From CALBPI01 sp038524795 (GTDB taxonomy: Bacteria; Pseudomonadota; Gammaproteobacteria; Steroidobacterales; Woeseiaceae), in assembly GCA_038524795.1 (NCBI GenBank), contig JBCBIJ010000011.1:1-64000 (forward strand): a DNA stretch of 64,000 nt, written 5' to 3'. Positions within the stretch are counted from its first letter, which is position 1; each line of letters begins with the position of its first letter. This document shows positions 35,305 to 42,858 of this stretch, piece by piece. The notes beneath the pieces were generated by a model that did no database searches, was not told where the DNA came from, and saw only the letters and a list, made by a program, of their open reading frames with translations. The translations under genes and the position numbers were made by a program.

Positions 35305-36468
35305 GTGGATTTCAGACTCACCGAAGAACAACAGATGATCCAGTCTGCAGCGCGCGATTTTGCACAAAGCGAAATCGTCCCGGTCGCAGCAGCCTTCGAT
35401 CAAAGCGGTGAGTTTCCCGCCGACACCATCGCCAAGGCCGGACAGCTGGGGTTCATGGGCATCGAAGTGCCTGACACCTACGGCGGCGCCGGGCTCGATG
35501 CAGTCTGCTACGCGTTGGTTATGGAAGAAATCGCAGCCGCCGACGCCGCCCATTCCACCATCGTTTCGGTCAACAATTCGCTCTACAACAACGGCATTTT
35601 GTTGTTCGGGACCGAAGACCAGAAGCATCGATACGTCGGCCCCGTGGCCCAGGGTGAGGCCATCGGCGCCTACGCCTTGACCGAGCCCCAGTCAGGGTCC
35701 GACTCGAGCAACATGCGTTCACGCGCCGTGCTCTCGGACGACGGCAGCCACTACGTGATCAATGCCAAGAAGTCGTGGATTACCTCGGGCCCGGTCGCAG
35801 ACTTCGTCGTGCTGTTCGCCATGACCGACGCCGAGGCCGGCGCCTCGGGTGTCACGGCCTTCATCGTCGAGACCAACAAGCCCGGTTTCGCGCGTGGCAA
35901 GACCGAACCCAAGCTCGGTATCCGCGCGTCAGCGACCTGCGAGATCGAGCTGACCGACTACCAGTGCCCCGTCGAAAATCGACTCGGCGAGGAAGGCGCC
36001 GGCTTCAAGATTGCCATGAGCGTTCTCGACGCCGGTCGGATTGGTATTGCGGCACAGGCTGTGGGCATCGCACGGGCCGCTTATGAGGCCAGTGTCGACT
36101 ACGCGCGTGAGCGGACCGCCTTCGGCTCTCCCATCGGTAGCTTTCAAATGAACCAGGCCAAGATTGCGGATATGAAGACGCGACTTGAGGCTGCTCGGCT
36201 GCTGACCCTGCAGGCTGCCTGGTCCAAGGAAGAGGCACTGCGTACGGGCGCCCGCAACACGCTTAACTCGAGCATGGCGAAGCTCTACGCGTCGGAGACA
36301 GCCATGTTCATTGCACACCAGGCCGTGCAAATCCACGGTGGCATGGGCTACAGCAAGGAAATGCCTGTTGAGCGCTATTTCCGTGATGCCAAGATCACTG
36401 AAATCTACGAAGGCACGAGCGAGATTCAGCGGATGGTGATTGCCCGCTCGGAAACCGGGCTGCGCTAG
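35305..36468 (+). CDS. Acyl-CoA dehydrogenase, short/branched-chain type
   Basis: FAD-dependent first step of beta-oxidation, about 387 residues. It starts (M)DFRLTEEQQMIQSAARDFA, has AYALTEPQSGSDSSNMRSRA (FAD and substrate binding), RTAFGSPIGSFQMNQAKIAD, IHGGMGYSKEMPVERYFRDA and the catalytic Glu in ITEIYEGTSEIQRMVIAR. I prefer the GTG at 35305, which has GGAG 6 nt upstream; an in-frame ATG at 35293 is the alternative. It is most like butyryl/isobutyryl-type enzymes. Electrons would go to EtfAB, encoded 3 kb away. Confidence 0.94.
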   Translation: MDFRLTEEQQMIQSAARDFAQSEIVPVAAAFDQSGEFPADTIAKAGQLGFMGIEVPDTYGGAGLDAVCYALVMEEIAAADAAHSTIVSVNNSLYNNGILLFGTEDQKHRYVGPVAQGEAIGAYALTEPQSGSDSSNMRSRAVLSDDGSHYVINAKKSWITSGPVADFVVLFAMTDAEAGASGVTAFIVETNKPGFARGKTEPKLGIRASATCEIELTDYQCPVENRLGEEGAGFKIAMSVLDAGRIGIAAQAVGIARAAYEASVDYARERTAFGSPIGSFQMNQAKIADMKTRLEAARLLTLQAAWSKEEALRTGARNTLNSSMAKLYASETAMFIAHQAVQIHGGMGYSKEMPVERYFRDAKITEIYEGTSEIQRMVIARSETGLR

Positions 36469-36477
36469 CCTCGAGTT

Positions 36478-36497
36478 CGCCGGCCAAACGGCCGGCG
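36478..36497. terminator. Hairpin between convergent acyl-CoA dehydrogenase and ferredoxin genes
   Basis: CGCCGGCC-AAAC-GGCCGGCG: an 8-bp GC stem with a 4-nt loop in the 36-nt gap between two convergent stops. It has no T-run, but its place suggests bidirectional termination. Confidence 0.5.
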
Positions 36498-36504
36498 CAC
36501 GCCA

Positions 36505-36825
36505 TCAGTTTTCGTTGTCGGCTACGTTGATCACGAGCCCGTCCAGGGCGTCCGTAATCTCAATCTGGCAGGTCAGGCGGCTCGTGTCTTTCCGCTCGTA
36601 GGCGGCGTCCAGCATGCTGTCTTCCATGTCATCCATTTCGGGCAGCTTCTCGAGCCAGGCTTCGTCCACATAGCTGTGGCAGGTGGCGCAGGCGCAGGCG
36701 CCGCCGCACTCCGCGACGATGCCGTCCACGCCGTTGTTAACAGCAACTTCCATCACGGTGTAGCCGGCTTCGGCTTCCACTTCTTTCCGCGTACCGTCTT
36801 GTTCGACAAAGATGATTTTGGGCAT
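36505..36825 (-). CDS. 2Fe-2S ferredoxin, adrenodoxin/Fdx type
   Basis: Electron carrier of 106 residues. The cluster ligands are Cys40, Cys46 and Cys49 in AECGGACACATCHSYV, and Cys86 in RLTCQI, the vertebrate-type CX5CX2C...C pattern; Cys44 is an extra. The acidic helix LPEMDDMEDSMLD is the partner-docking region of adrenodoxin-like ferredoxins. It is not next to isc genes, so it is more likely a redox partner of a P450 or oxygenase encoded elsewhere than the Isc ferredoxin. Confidence 0.92.
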   Translation of the reverse strand: MPKIIFVEQDGTRKEVEAEAGYTVMEVAVNNGVDGIVAECGGACACATCHSYVDEAWLEKLPEMDDMEDSMLDAAYERKDTSRLTCQIEITDALDGLVINVADNEN

Positions 36826-36935
36826 GAGCTCTACGTTTCTGTGGGGGTGTTGGGATGCGTATTCGTTGAAAACGCCCGGTCCAGACGCACGCGTGCCGGG
36901 CGAGTGCCCGGCACGCTGCGTAGAAAGTTTACCGG

Positions 36936-38282
36936 TTAGTCGTCGGCGGAGTCATCCGCGCGGTCGCGACGCACCTGCTGACGCGCGATGCGCAGCTGTT
37001 CAAGACGGGCTTCGTCACTCGTGATCACCTTGATCCACTGCTGCGCCAGGTTGCGGCTGCGGTCTGAGCGGGCGGCCTGACGAAACGTGTTCTTGGCGTC
37101 ACTGAGACGATCAAGGTTGTACAGGCACATACCCACGGTGATCTGGCTGTCCGACGGATTTTGAAGGCCGCCTTTGCGCAGTCCCTCGCGGCCCGAGTCG
37201 ACGCACTCGGCGTACTGTTCGGTGTTGAGGTAGGCGATCGCCAGGCGCGCATCGAGATCACCGTCCGAGGTGCGCCGTGCGGCCTCACGCAGCGCAGGAA
37301 TGGCCTTATCGTCTTCAGCGGCGAGCGTCCAGGCTTGTGACAGCAAACGGTAGTTCTTGGCTTCCTGGCTGATCGCGCCGCTGTCCATGCCCTCTTCCAG
37401 AACCTTGGCAGCTTTGTAGGGAATTTCGCCTTGGAGGTAGAGCTGCGCCATGGTGACAAGCTCGCTCTCGCTTGTGAGGATGCCCTGCGTATAGGCAGCC
37501 TCATACACAGCCAGCATTTCCTTTTCCTGGTCGAGCTCCGAGAAAATGCCGCCCAGTGCCATCCAGTAGGATTTCTTGGGCCAGGTAACAAGCAGAATCT
37601 TCAGAGTGTCGCGAACACAGGTGTAGCGCTCGAGCTGGTAGCAGGCGTAGTACTTGAGGTTGTACCAATCCTCGCGGATCGTCGTGCCCCGCTCCTTAGC
37701 CTCGGCAATGGCCGCGTCGAGCGGTGCAATCATCTTGTCAAACTGCTCGGTCTGAGCATAGGCCTGTGCGAGCAACACGTAGGGCTCGGGCGCCGGATTC
37801 GTCGTTGCCGCAAACCACTCGTTCAACAATGTGATCGTGCGGTCGTAGCGCTCCTCGGTGGCGTGCAGCTGCGCAAGCGTGTAGATCGTCTGCAATCGCA
37901 TCTGCGGTTCGACAGTGGGAATCGTCACGAGCTGTTCGTAGGCCCGGATGGCGGCATCCGTGTTGCCCGAGCTGTACTCGATAAAGCCTTTGAAGTTCAA
38001 GACATTCGTGCGTTCGAAATCCGTGATGTCATCGGCCAGCATGCCGTCGATAATGCGTCGGGCACCCTGCACGTCTTTCGCATCAATGGCCTCTTGTGCC
38101 TTCGTCAGCTTGTCGTAGACAGGCTTGGACAGCGCTTCAGCCTTTTTGGTTTGGCGCTGCGGTGGCTCGTCATCGTCCTGAGCGAGTGCAGCGCCCGACG
38201 CGAGACCTAATGTGAGTGTGAGCGCGAGCGTGCCGAGCAGGCCTGCGCCAAAGCGTTTTCCAGGGGTCAGGCTAAACATCAT
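36936..38282 (-). CDS. Tetratricopeptide-repeat protein of the TonB cluster
   Basis: A 448-residue periplasmic protein. The signal peptide covers about residues 1-35 (GLLGTLALTLTLGLASGAALAQ). The rest is a string of degenerate TPR helices (for example NVLNFKGFIEYSSGNTDAA, YVLLAQAYAQTEQFDKMIAP). It follows tonB by 2 nt and is the last gene of the DUF3450-exbB-exbB-exbD-exbD-tonB unit, an order seen in other gammaproteobacteria. It may organise or stabilise the TonB complex; that is inference. Confidence 0.82.
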   Translation of the reverse strand: MMFSLTPGKRFGAGLLGTLALTLTLGLASGAALAQDDDEPPQRQTKKAEALSKPVYDKLTKAQEAIDAKDVQGARRIIDGMLADDITDFERTNVLNFKGFIEYSSGNTDAAIRAYEQLVTIPTVEPQMRLQTIYTLAQLHATEERYDRTITLLNEWFAATTNPAPEPYVLLAQAYAQTEQFDKMIAPLDAAIAEAKERGTTIREDWYNLKYYACYQLERYTCVRDTLKILLVTWPKKSYWMALGGIFSELDQEKEMLAVYEAAYTQGILTSESELVTMAQLYLQGEIPYKAAKVLEEGMDSGAISQEAKNYRLLSQAWTLAAEDDKAIPALREAARRTSDGDLDARLAIAYLNTEQYAECVDSGREGLRKGGLQNPSDSQITVGMCLYNLDRLSDAKNTFRQAARSDRSRNLAQQWIKVITSDEARLEQLRIARQQVRRDRADDSADD

Positions 38283-38284
38283 GC

Positions 38285-38887
38285 TTACTTCTCGAGCTGG
38301 AAGCGGATACGGGTTTCGACACCCGGAACTTCAACAGGTTTCCCGTCCACGACGCGCGGCTTGTACTTAAATTTGAGTACGGCCTGTGTGGCGGCGCGGT
38401 TGAATAGCGACGAGGTCGTGTAGGTCACGACCGGGTCCTTGACCGTGCCCGCCTCCGTCACCGTGAACATCAGGTCCACGTAACCTTCCAGTCCGCGAGA
38501 CAGTGCGCGATTTGGGTAGACCGGCGCGACGCGCACGATGGGCAGGTACTCGCCGTCCGCGTAGGACAGTTCACCGGGTGCCGCGATACTCGTGTCCGTG
38601 TTGATGGACGGCGCACGTACGCTGAGCCCGCTGACATCGGGATTCACGTCATCGGTGGGCGGCGGCGGTACGTCAGGTGGCGGTGTTTCGGGCTTCTGCG
38701 GTTTCTCAGGCTTGCGTTCCTCGCGGTTCACAACCTCTTCCTGCCGCACGCGTACGAAATCGAGCAACTGGCGCTCGCGCGGTTCGGTCACGGCGCTTTC
38801 GCCCGTCTCGATAAGAAACGTCATAAGGAACAGCAGTGACGAGGTCACCAGTGCTCCTGAAACGATGGCAATCAAGTATCTGATCAT
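38285..38887 (-). CDS. tonB: TonB energy transducer
   Basis: Links the proton-motive force from ExbB/ExbD to outer-membrane receptors; 200 residues. An N-terminal helix (residues 4-26) is followed by a short Pro/Lys-rich linker (KPEKPQKPETPPPDVPPPP) and the TonB C-terminal domain from about 118: PVYPNRALSRGLEGYVDLMF (YP and G-x-V features), AVLKFKYKPRVVDGKPV. The linker is short for spanning the periplasm, and the TPR protein next door may compensate. Confidence 0.92.
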   Translation of the reverse strand: MIRYLIAIVSGALVTSSLLFLMTFLIETGESAVTEPRERQLLDFVRVRQEEVVNREERKPEKPQKPETPPPDVPPPPTDDVNPDVSGLSVRAPSINTDTSIAAPGELSYADGEYLPIVRVAPVYPNRALSRGLEGYVDLMFTVTEAGTVKDPVVTYTTSSLFNRAATQAVLKFKYKPRVVDGKPVEVPGVETRIRFQLEK

Positions 38888-38935
38888 CTCGCTACCTCCG
38901 CCCCTTGCGGGGCCGTGCGGCCGTGGTTGGCCGCG

Positions 38936-39337
38936 CTACGACGTCTCCGTCGCCAGTGACACGTTTTCGACCTTGGCCGCCTTGGCGGCGTCGAGCACGA
39001 TTCGTAGGGTCTCGTTGTTCGACTTCTTGTCAGCCTGGATCACAACCGAGCCTTTCGGATTCTCGGAATGCAGCCGCTCGATCGTGGCGCGCACAACACG
39101 CGGATCAATACGACGACGATCCATCCAAATCTCGTTGTTTTCACTGATGGCAATCAGGATGTTGGCGTCCTCGACCTTGAGAGCCGTCGCGGCCTCAGGT
39201 CGGGAGACGTCGAGCCCCGACTCTTTGATGAACGACGCGGTCACGATGAAGAAGATCAGCATGATGAACACGACGTCCAGCATGGGCGTCAGGTTAATCT
39301 CATTGTCTTCTTCAGTTTGGCTACTTCTGCGGCTCAC
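38936..39337 (-). CDS. exbD: ExbD/TolR biopolymer transport protein (second copy)
   Basis: Proton-channel partner, 133 residues. One N-terminal helix contains the functional Asp in INLTPMLDVVFIMLIFFIVTA, followed by a periplasmic domain (ASFIKESGLDVSRPEAATA). It is a tandem duplicate of the gene at 39365: a 42-nt stretch (39260-39301) is identical in both, 420 nt apart. Confidence 0.92.
   Translation of the reverse strand: MSRRSSQTEEDNEINLTPMLDVVFIMLIFFIVTASFIKESGLDVSRPEAATALKVEDANILIAISENNEIWMDRRRIDPRVVRATIERLHSENPKGSVVIQADKKSNNETLRIVLDAAKAAKVENVSLATETS
39260..39301 (-). repeat. Direct repeat within exbD copy 2 (matches 39680-39721)
   Basis: Forty-two identical bases recur exactly 420 nt away. 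They encode the conserved Asp-containing membrane helix of both ExbD proteins and mark a recent or selectively maintained tandem duplication. Confidence 0.85.
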
Positions 39338-39364
39338 TACGGTTTCTCCTGGGCAGTGGGCGTG

Positions 39365-39769
39365 TCAGTCCGCCATGGAGACGTTCTTGACGCCTGCATC
39401 GCGTGCCGAGTCCATGACAACAACCAGGGTCTCGTTGTACGAGTCCTTGTGCGCCTTGATCACCACCGAACCCTCGGGGTTCTCAGCGTGAAGACGCTCA
39501 ATGTTGGCGCGCACGGCCCGAGGGTCGATGCGCCGGTTGTCGATGAGAATGTCGTTGTTGTCCGCAATGACCACAAGGATGTTCTCGTCGTTGGGCTTGC
39601 TCTGGGTCGGTGCGTCCGGACGGTTCACGTCCAGGCCCGACTCCTTGATGAACGAGGCCGTCACGATAAAGAAGATCAACATGATGAACACGACGTCCAG
39701 CATGGGCGTCAGGTTAATCTCGTTTTCTTCCTCGTCGCCGCCAGCGCCGCCGCCGATTCGTCTGCGCAT
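39365..39769 (-). CDS. exbD: ExbD/TolR biopolymer transport protein (first copy)
   Basis: 134 residues, same layout as its neighbour: a short cytoplasmic N-terminus (with GGGAGGDEEEN), INLTPMLDVVFIMLIFFIVTA with the proton-carrying Asp, and a periplasmic domain (ASFIKESGLDVNRPDAPTQ). Two ExbD subunits next to two ExbB subunits fit a heteromeric stator. It lies 12 nt after the short exbB. Confidence 0.92.
   Translation of the reverse strand: MRRRIGGGAGGDEEENEINLTPMLDVVFIMLIFFIVTASFIKESGLDVNRPDAPTQSKPNDENILVVIADNNDILIDNRRIDPRAVRANIERLHAENPEGSVVIKAHKDSYNETLVVVMDSARDAGVKNVSMAD
39680..39721 (-). repeat. Direct repeat within exbD copy 1 (matches 39260-39301)
   Basis: The partner of the 42-nt identical block in the second exbD gene, at an offset of exactly 420 nt. 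Confidence 0.85.
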
Positions 39770-39781
39770 GCTCCGGCCCTC

Positions 39782-40309
39782 CTAGTGGTCCATCGTGAGC
39801 GAGTCTTCCAGCAACCCGATCTCACGCTCGGCGCGCCGGTTGAGCAGCGTGACGAGCAGTACGCCCGACAGTGCCCCCACCATGCCCGCCATGGTCGGAA
39901 TCGTAGCCTGGGAGACGCCGTCCGCCATGGAACGTACGTTACCCGAGCCCGACAGTGCCATGACCTCGAATACCCGGATCATGCCCGTTACGGTGCCCAT
40001 AAGGCCCAACAGCGGACAGAGCGCGACCAGCGTTTGAATAAACGCAAGCCATTGCTCCACCTGCAGCTCGACCTCGGCAACCATCTGCTCACGAATGCGG
40101 TGCGCGTTCCATGAGCGACGCTCAGAACGCGCCTCCCACTTGTTGCGCACCTCTTCGATGAGCTTGGGCAGATCCGTGCGATAGAACAGGGCGCGCTCGA
40201 CGATGAGCAACCACATGACGAAAATCGTCAGTGCGATCATCCACACCATCGTGCCGCCCGACTCCATGAAGTCACGGACGTTGAGAAACTGGTCTGTCAA
40301 CCAACGCAT
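39782..40309 (-). CDS. exbB: MotA/TolQ/ExbB proton-channel protein (short)
   Basis: 175 residues with three membrane helices: FMESGGTMVWMIALTIFVMWLLI near the N-terminus, then LVALCPLLGLMGTVTGMIRVFEV and PTMAGMVGALSGVLLVTLL. The GLMGTVTGMI channel motif is the family hallmark. It is the compact ExbB type and starts 9 nt after the long exbB-like gene. Confidence 0.93.
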   Translation of the reverse strand: MRWLTDQFLNVRDFMESGGTMVWMIALTIFVMWLLIVERALFYRTDLPKLIEEVRNKWEARSERRSWNAHRIREQMVAEVELQVEQWLAFIQTLVALCPLLGLMGTVTGMIRVFEVMALSGSGNVRSMADGVSQATIPTMAGMVGALSGVLLVTLLNRRAEREIGLLEDSLTMDH

Positions 40310-40318
40310 CGTCGACTC

Positions 40319-41707
40319 CTAGCTGCGGTGCGCCGCCTCAGAGTGCTCGGCGATGAGACCCGCGCTCTGCTCTTCGAGGATGTTGACGAGACGCTTGGCG
40401 CGACCCGACAGCACCGTGTGCAGCAGAACCATGGGAATGGCGACAACAAGGCCCAGTACCGTGGTGACGAGCGCCTGCGAGATACCGCCTGCCATGAGCT
40501 TGGGATCGCCCGCGCCGTACAGCGTGATGACCTGGAAGGTCTTGATCATACCCGTCACTGTACCCAGCAGACCGGCCAGCGGTGCGACGACGGAGATCAC
40601 CTTCACCATGAGCAGGCCACGGTTGATCTTCGGAATCTCCTTGAGCACCGCCTCGTTGAGCTTGAGCTCGAGCGTTTCGGTGTCGACGGACTTGTTCTTG
40701 CTGTAGGCCGACAGGACTCGACCGAGCGGGTTGTCGTCGCTCGGGCTGTCGACGGCCTTGAGCTGGTTGTTCACCTTCGCGTTGGCCGCGAGCAGGCTCA
40801 TGAGCAGGAACAGTGCAATGAGAACACCAACGATTCCCAGAGCGATGATGCAGTAACCGACGATGCCGCCCTGCTTGACGCGGTCGAGCGGCGTCAGCGA
40901 CTCAACGAGCGTTGCGAGGACACCGCCGCGCGTCGGGTCAATACCGACAACGACGGGCTGACCCGCAGAGGCGCGCATCAGGTCACTCGTGGAGCTTGTG
41001 TAGCGGCCCTGCGGCTGCTTGGGCAGACCCGACACGGTGCCGTTCTCGCCCACGTTCGGTGAGAACTGCAGGTAACGACCATCGCCGACGAGTACAAAGT
41101 TGCCGATACGAGCGACAGACGCTGTCACCACGTTGCCGTTCTCGTCGATGACGTCCGTATCGAACTTGGCGACTTTGCCCGACTCAGCAATTTCCTGCTG
41201 AAGCATGAACCAGAGGCGTTCGATCTCTTCGATTTCGGCCAGGTTCGTGGCGCCCGACACCTTGGTACCCAGCTCCACGAGGAAGTCTTCACGGTCCGGG
41301 TACTGAATGTTCGTCAGCGAGTTCGAGAACACGCTCTGCGTGTCGCCCGTGACCTGCTGCAGTACACCGAACAACTCCTTGAGTTCACCCAGTGCTTCGC
41401 TGAGCTCGGCTTCCTTGATCGTCAGCTGCTCGTTGTTATTCGCGAATTGGCCTTCGAGCTGCTCACCACGGCGTTCGGCCGCAGCGCGTTCGTTGCGCGC
41501 CGCATTCAGCAGCTGCTGCTGTTCTGACTTGCGCGAGTTGAACTCGGCCTCACGCTGACGCGCTTCCTGCGAGTCCTGGATCTGGCCCTGTTCGATCAGA
41601 CGAACAAGCTCAGACAGAGACGCTGCCTCCTGAGCGCCCGCGACGGGGGCCAGGGCGACGACCGCCGTGGCGGCCAGTGCTTTGATGATCTTACGTGTCA
41701 TGATCAA
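40319..41707 (-). CDS. MotA/TolQ/ExbB proton-channel protein with long periplasmic N-terminal domain
   Basis: 462 residues. A signal-like N-terminus (IKALAATAVVALAPVAGAQEA) precedes a 200-residue coiled-coil and beta-rich periplasmic part (EAEFNSRKSEQQQLLNAARN). The ExbB channel follows from about 270: GIVGYCIIALGIVGVLIALFLL, VVAPLAGLLGTVTGMIKTFQ and LGLVVAIPMVLLH. It overlaps the DUF3450 gene by 4 nt. Long ExbB proteins of this kind go with DUF3450 partners and may contact periplasmic components directly. Confidence 0.9.
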   Translation of the reverse strand: MIMTRKIIKALAATAVVALAPVAGAQEAASLSELVRLIEQGQIQDSQEARQREAEFNSRKSEQQQLLNAARNERAAAERRGEQLEGQFANNNEQLTIKEAELSEALGELKELFGVLQQVTGDTQSVFSNSLTNIQYPDREDFLVELGTKVSGATNLAEIEEIERLWFMLQQEIAESGKVAKFDTDVIDENGNVVTASVARIGNFVLVGDGRYLQFSPNVGENGTVSGLPKQPQGRYTSSTSDLMRASAGQPVVVGIDPTRGGVLATLVESLTPLDRVKQGGIVGYCIIALGIVGVLIALFLLMSLLAANAKVNNQLKAVDSPSDDNPLGRVLSAYSKNKSVDTETLELKLNEAVLKEIPKINRGLLMVKVISVVAPLAGLLGTVTGMIKTFQVITLYGAGDPKLMAGGISQALVTTVLGLVVAIPMVLLHTVLSGRAKRLVNILEEQSAGLIAEHSEAAHRS

Positions 41708-42471
41708 GCCTCCGGACCGACGACAGGAATGCGGATGAGTTCAGGTGCGATCTGCTTGGTCGCAACCTGCAGACCCTTTTCGACCTCGACGCGGTAAGCG
41801 TTGTTCTCTTCAAACGCTCTCGTCGACGGGTTGTACCAGCCTGTCATGCTGCCATCAGCATTCTGGAACAGCAGCGCGATGCGACCGATGCGCAGGAATT
41901 CAACTTCGAACTCCTTGTCACCGATCTCGACGAGATCTGTGTAGGCCTCGATCGTGCGGCCGTAGTCGATCTCGATCTGGTAGGCCTCCATCGTCTTGCG
42001 GAATTTCTCGGCCGCGCTGACGTCCGGGTCATCCATGATGGCCTCGAGGTTCTCGACACGCTCTGTGCGCTCGGACATGAGGAACGGGATGTCCACGGCA
42101 ACCGACTGCTTCAATGCAGCCGTCATACGCGTGATCAGCGGCAGCACCTGCCGGTTGATCATCGTTGCGCGGCTCATCGAGGATTCGATCTCATCCAGCT
42201 TCTGTTGTTGCCGGGCGACCTGCGCCTCCAACAGCTGGTTGTAGATGTTCAGACCATCGATTTCCTTGTTGACGGCACGGAACTCATCCGTGATGGAACG
42301 CGTCTGGGACACGATGCGATCGATGCGCGTCTGCGACTGAACTTGTCGCTGCAAACGCGTGTTCTCCGCATTAATCACCGAATCGACGCTTTGCGCTGCG
42401 GCAGGCGCTGCAAGCGCCGTCATTGCCGCGAGGAGCACGCAGACGCGTGCACCGCTAGTGAGCCGTTTCAT
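41704..42471 (-). CDS. DUF3450 family periplasmic coiled-coil protein
   Basis: 255 residues. The signal peptide ends near AAPAAAQ|SVDSV (about residue 27). A coiled coil follows (NTRLQRQVQSQTRIDRIV, LLEAQVARQQQKLDEIESS) with INRQVLPLITRM and the C-terminal YRVEVEKGLQVATKQIAPE. It is first in the TonB cluster and overlaps the long exbB by 4 nt. The function is not established; it is always with ExbB/ExbD/TonB, which suggests a structural role in that complex. Confidence 0.88.
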   Translation of the reverse strand: MKRLTSGARVCVLLAAMTALAAPAAAQSVDSVINAENTRLQRQVQSQTRIDRIVSQTRSITDEFRAVNKEIDGLNIYNQLLEAQVARQQQKLDEIESSMSRATMINRQVLPLITRMTAALKQSVAVDIPFLMSERTERVENLEAIMDDPDVSAAEKFRKTMEAYQIEIDYGRTIEAYTDLVEIGDKEFEVEFLRIGRIALLFQNADGSMTGWYNPSTRAFEENNAYRVEVEKGLQVATKQIAPELIRIPVVGPEA

Positions 42472-42858
42472 GAAATCTCCTCGATGGTTGTTCTATATGT
42501 AGCGATTGACTGGCACACACGAGCGACCCCGCGTGCAGGAAGATGGATAGGGGTGAGTGTCCCGCGCGCGATTCCCCTGGCCGGGATGCCAATGGAGCTG
42601 GAAACGCCAAGCCGTCGGCCACGGTACTGCCCGTTGATTACGGAACCGTGACGCGGGCCTTGTCGATCGCCTCGCGCTGTCTGCATTGCCGTTTCCCCCG
42701 AAATCAGCGCAGAAAAAGCCTCTGAGAACATCCCCCCGGATGCTCCGAAAAAGGCCGAAAACCTTGAAACTATGCGGCTTTGCGGCCGGCACACGAAAAA
42801 AGAATAACACAGCATTTTCGATGTGCCAGTTCGATTTTACCCCTGTGCGTGATGCCAC
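42472..42858. other. 387-nt gap upstream of the TonB cluster, no gene seen
   Basis: The gap lies between the end of an acyl-CoA dehydrogenase gene and the DUF3450 start, both on the minus strand. It presumably holds the TonB-cluster promoter. The right part is AT-richer, with T-rich runs on the minus strand (for example 42802-42807), but no clean intrinsic terminator. Short open frames here do not resemble proteins. I see no convincing Fur box. Confidence 0.4.
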
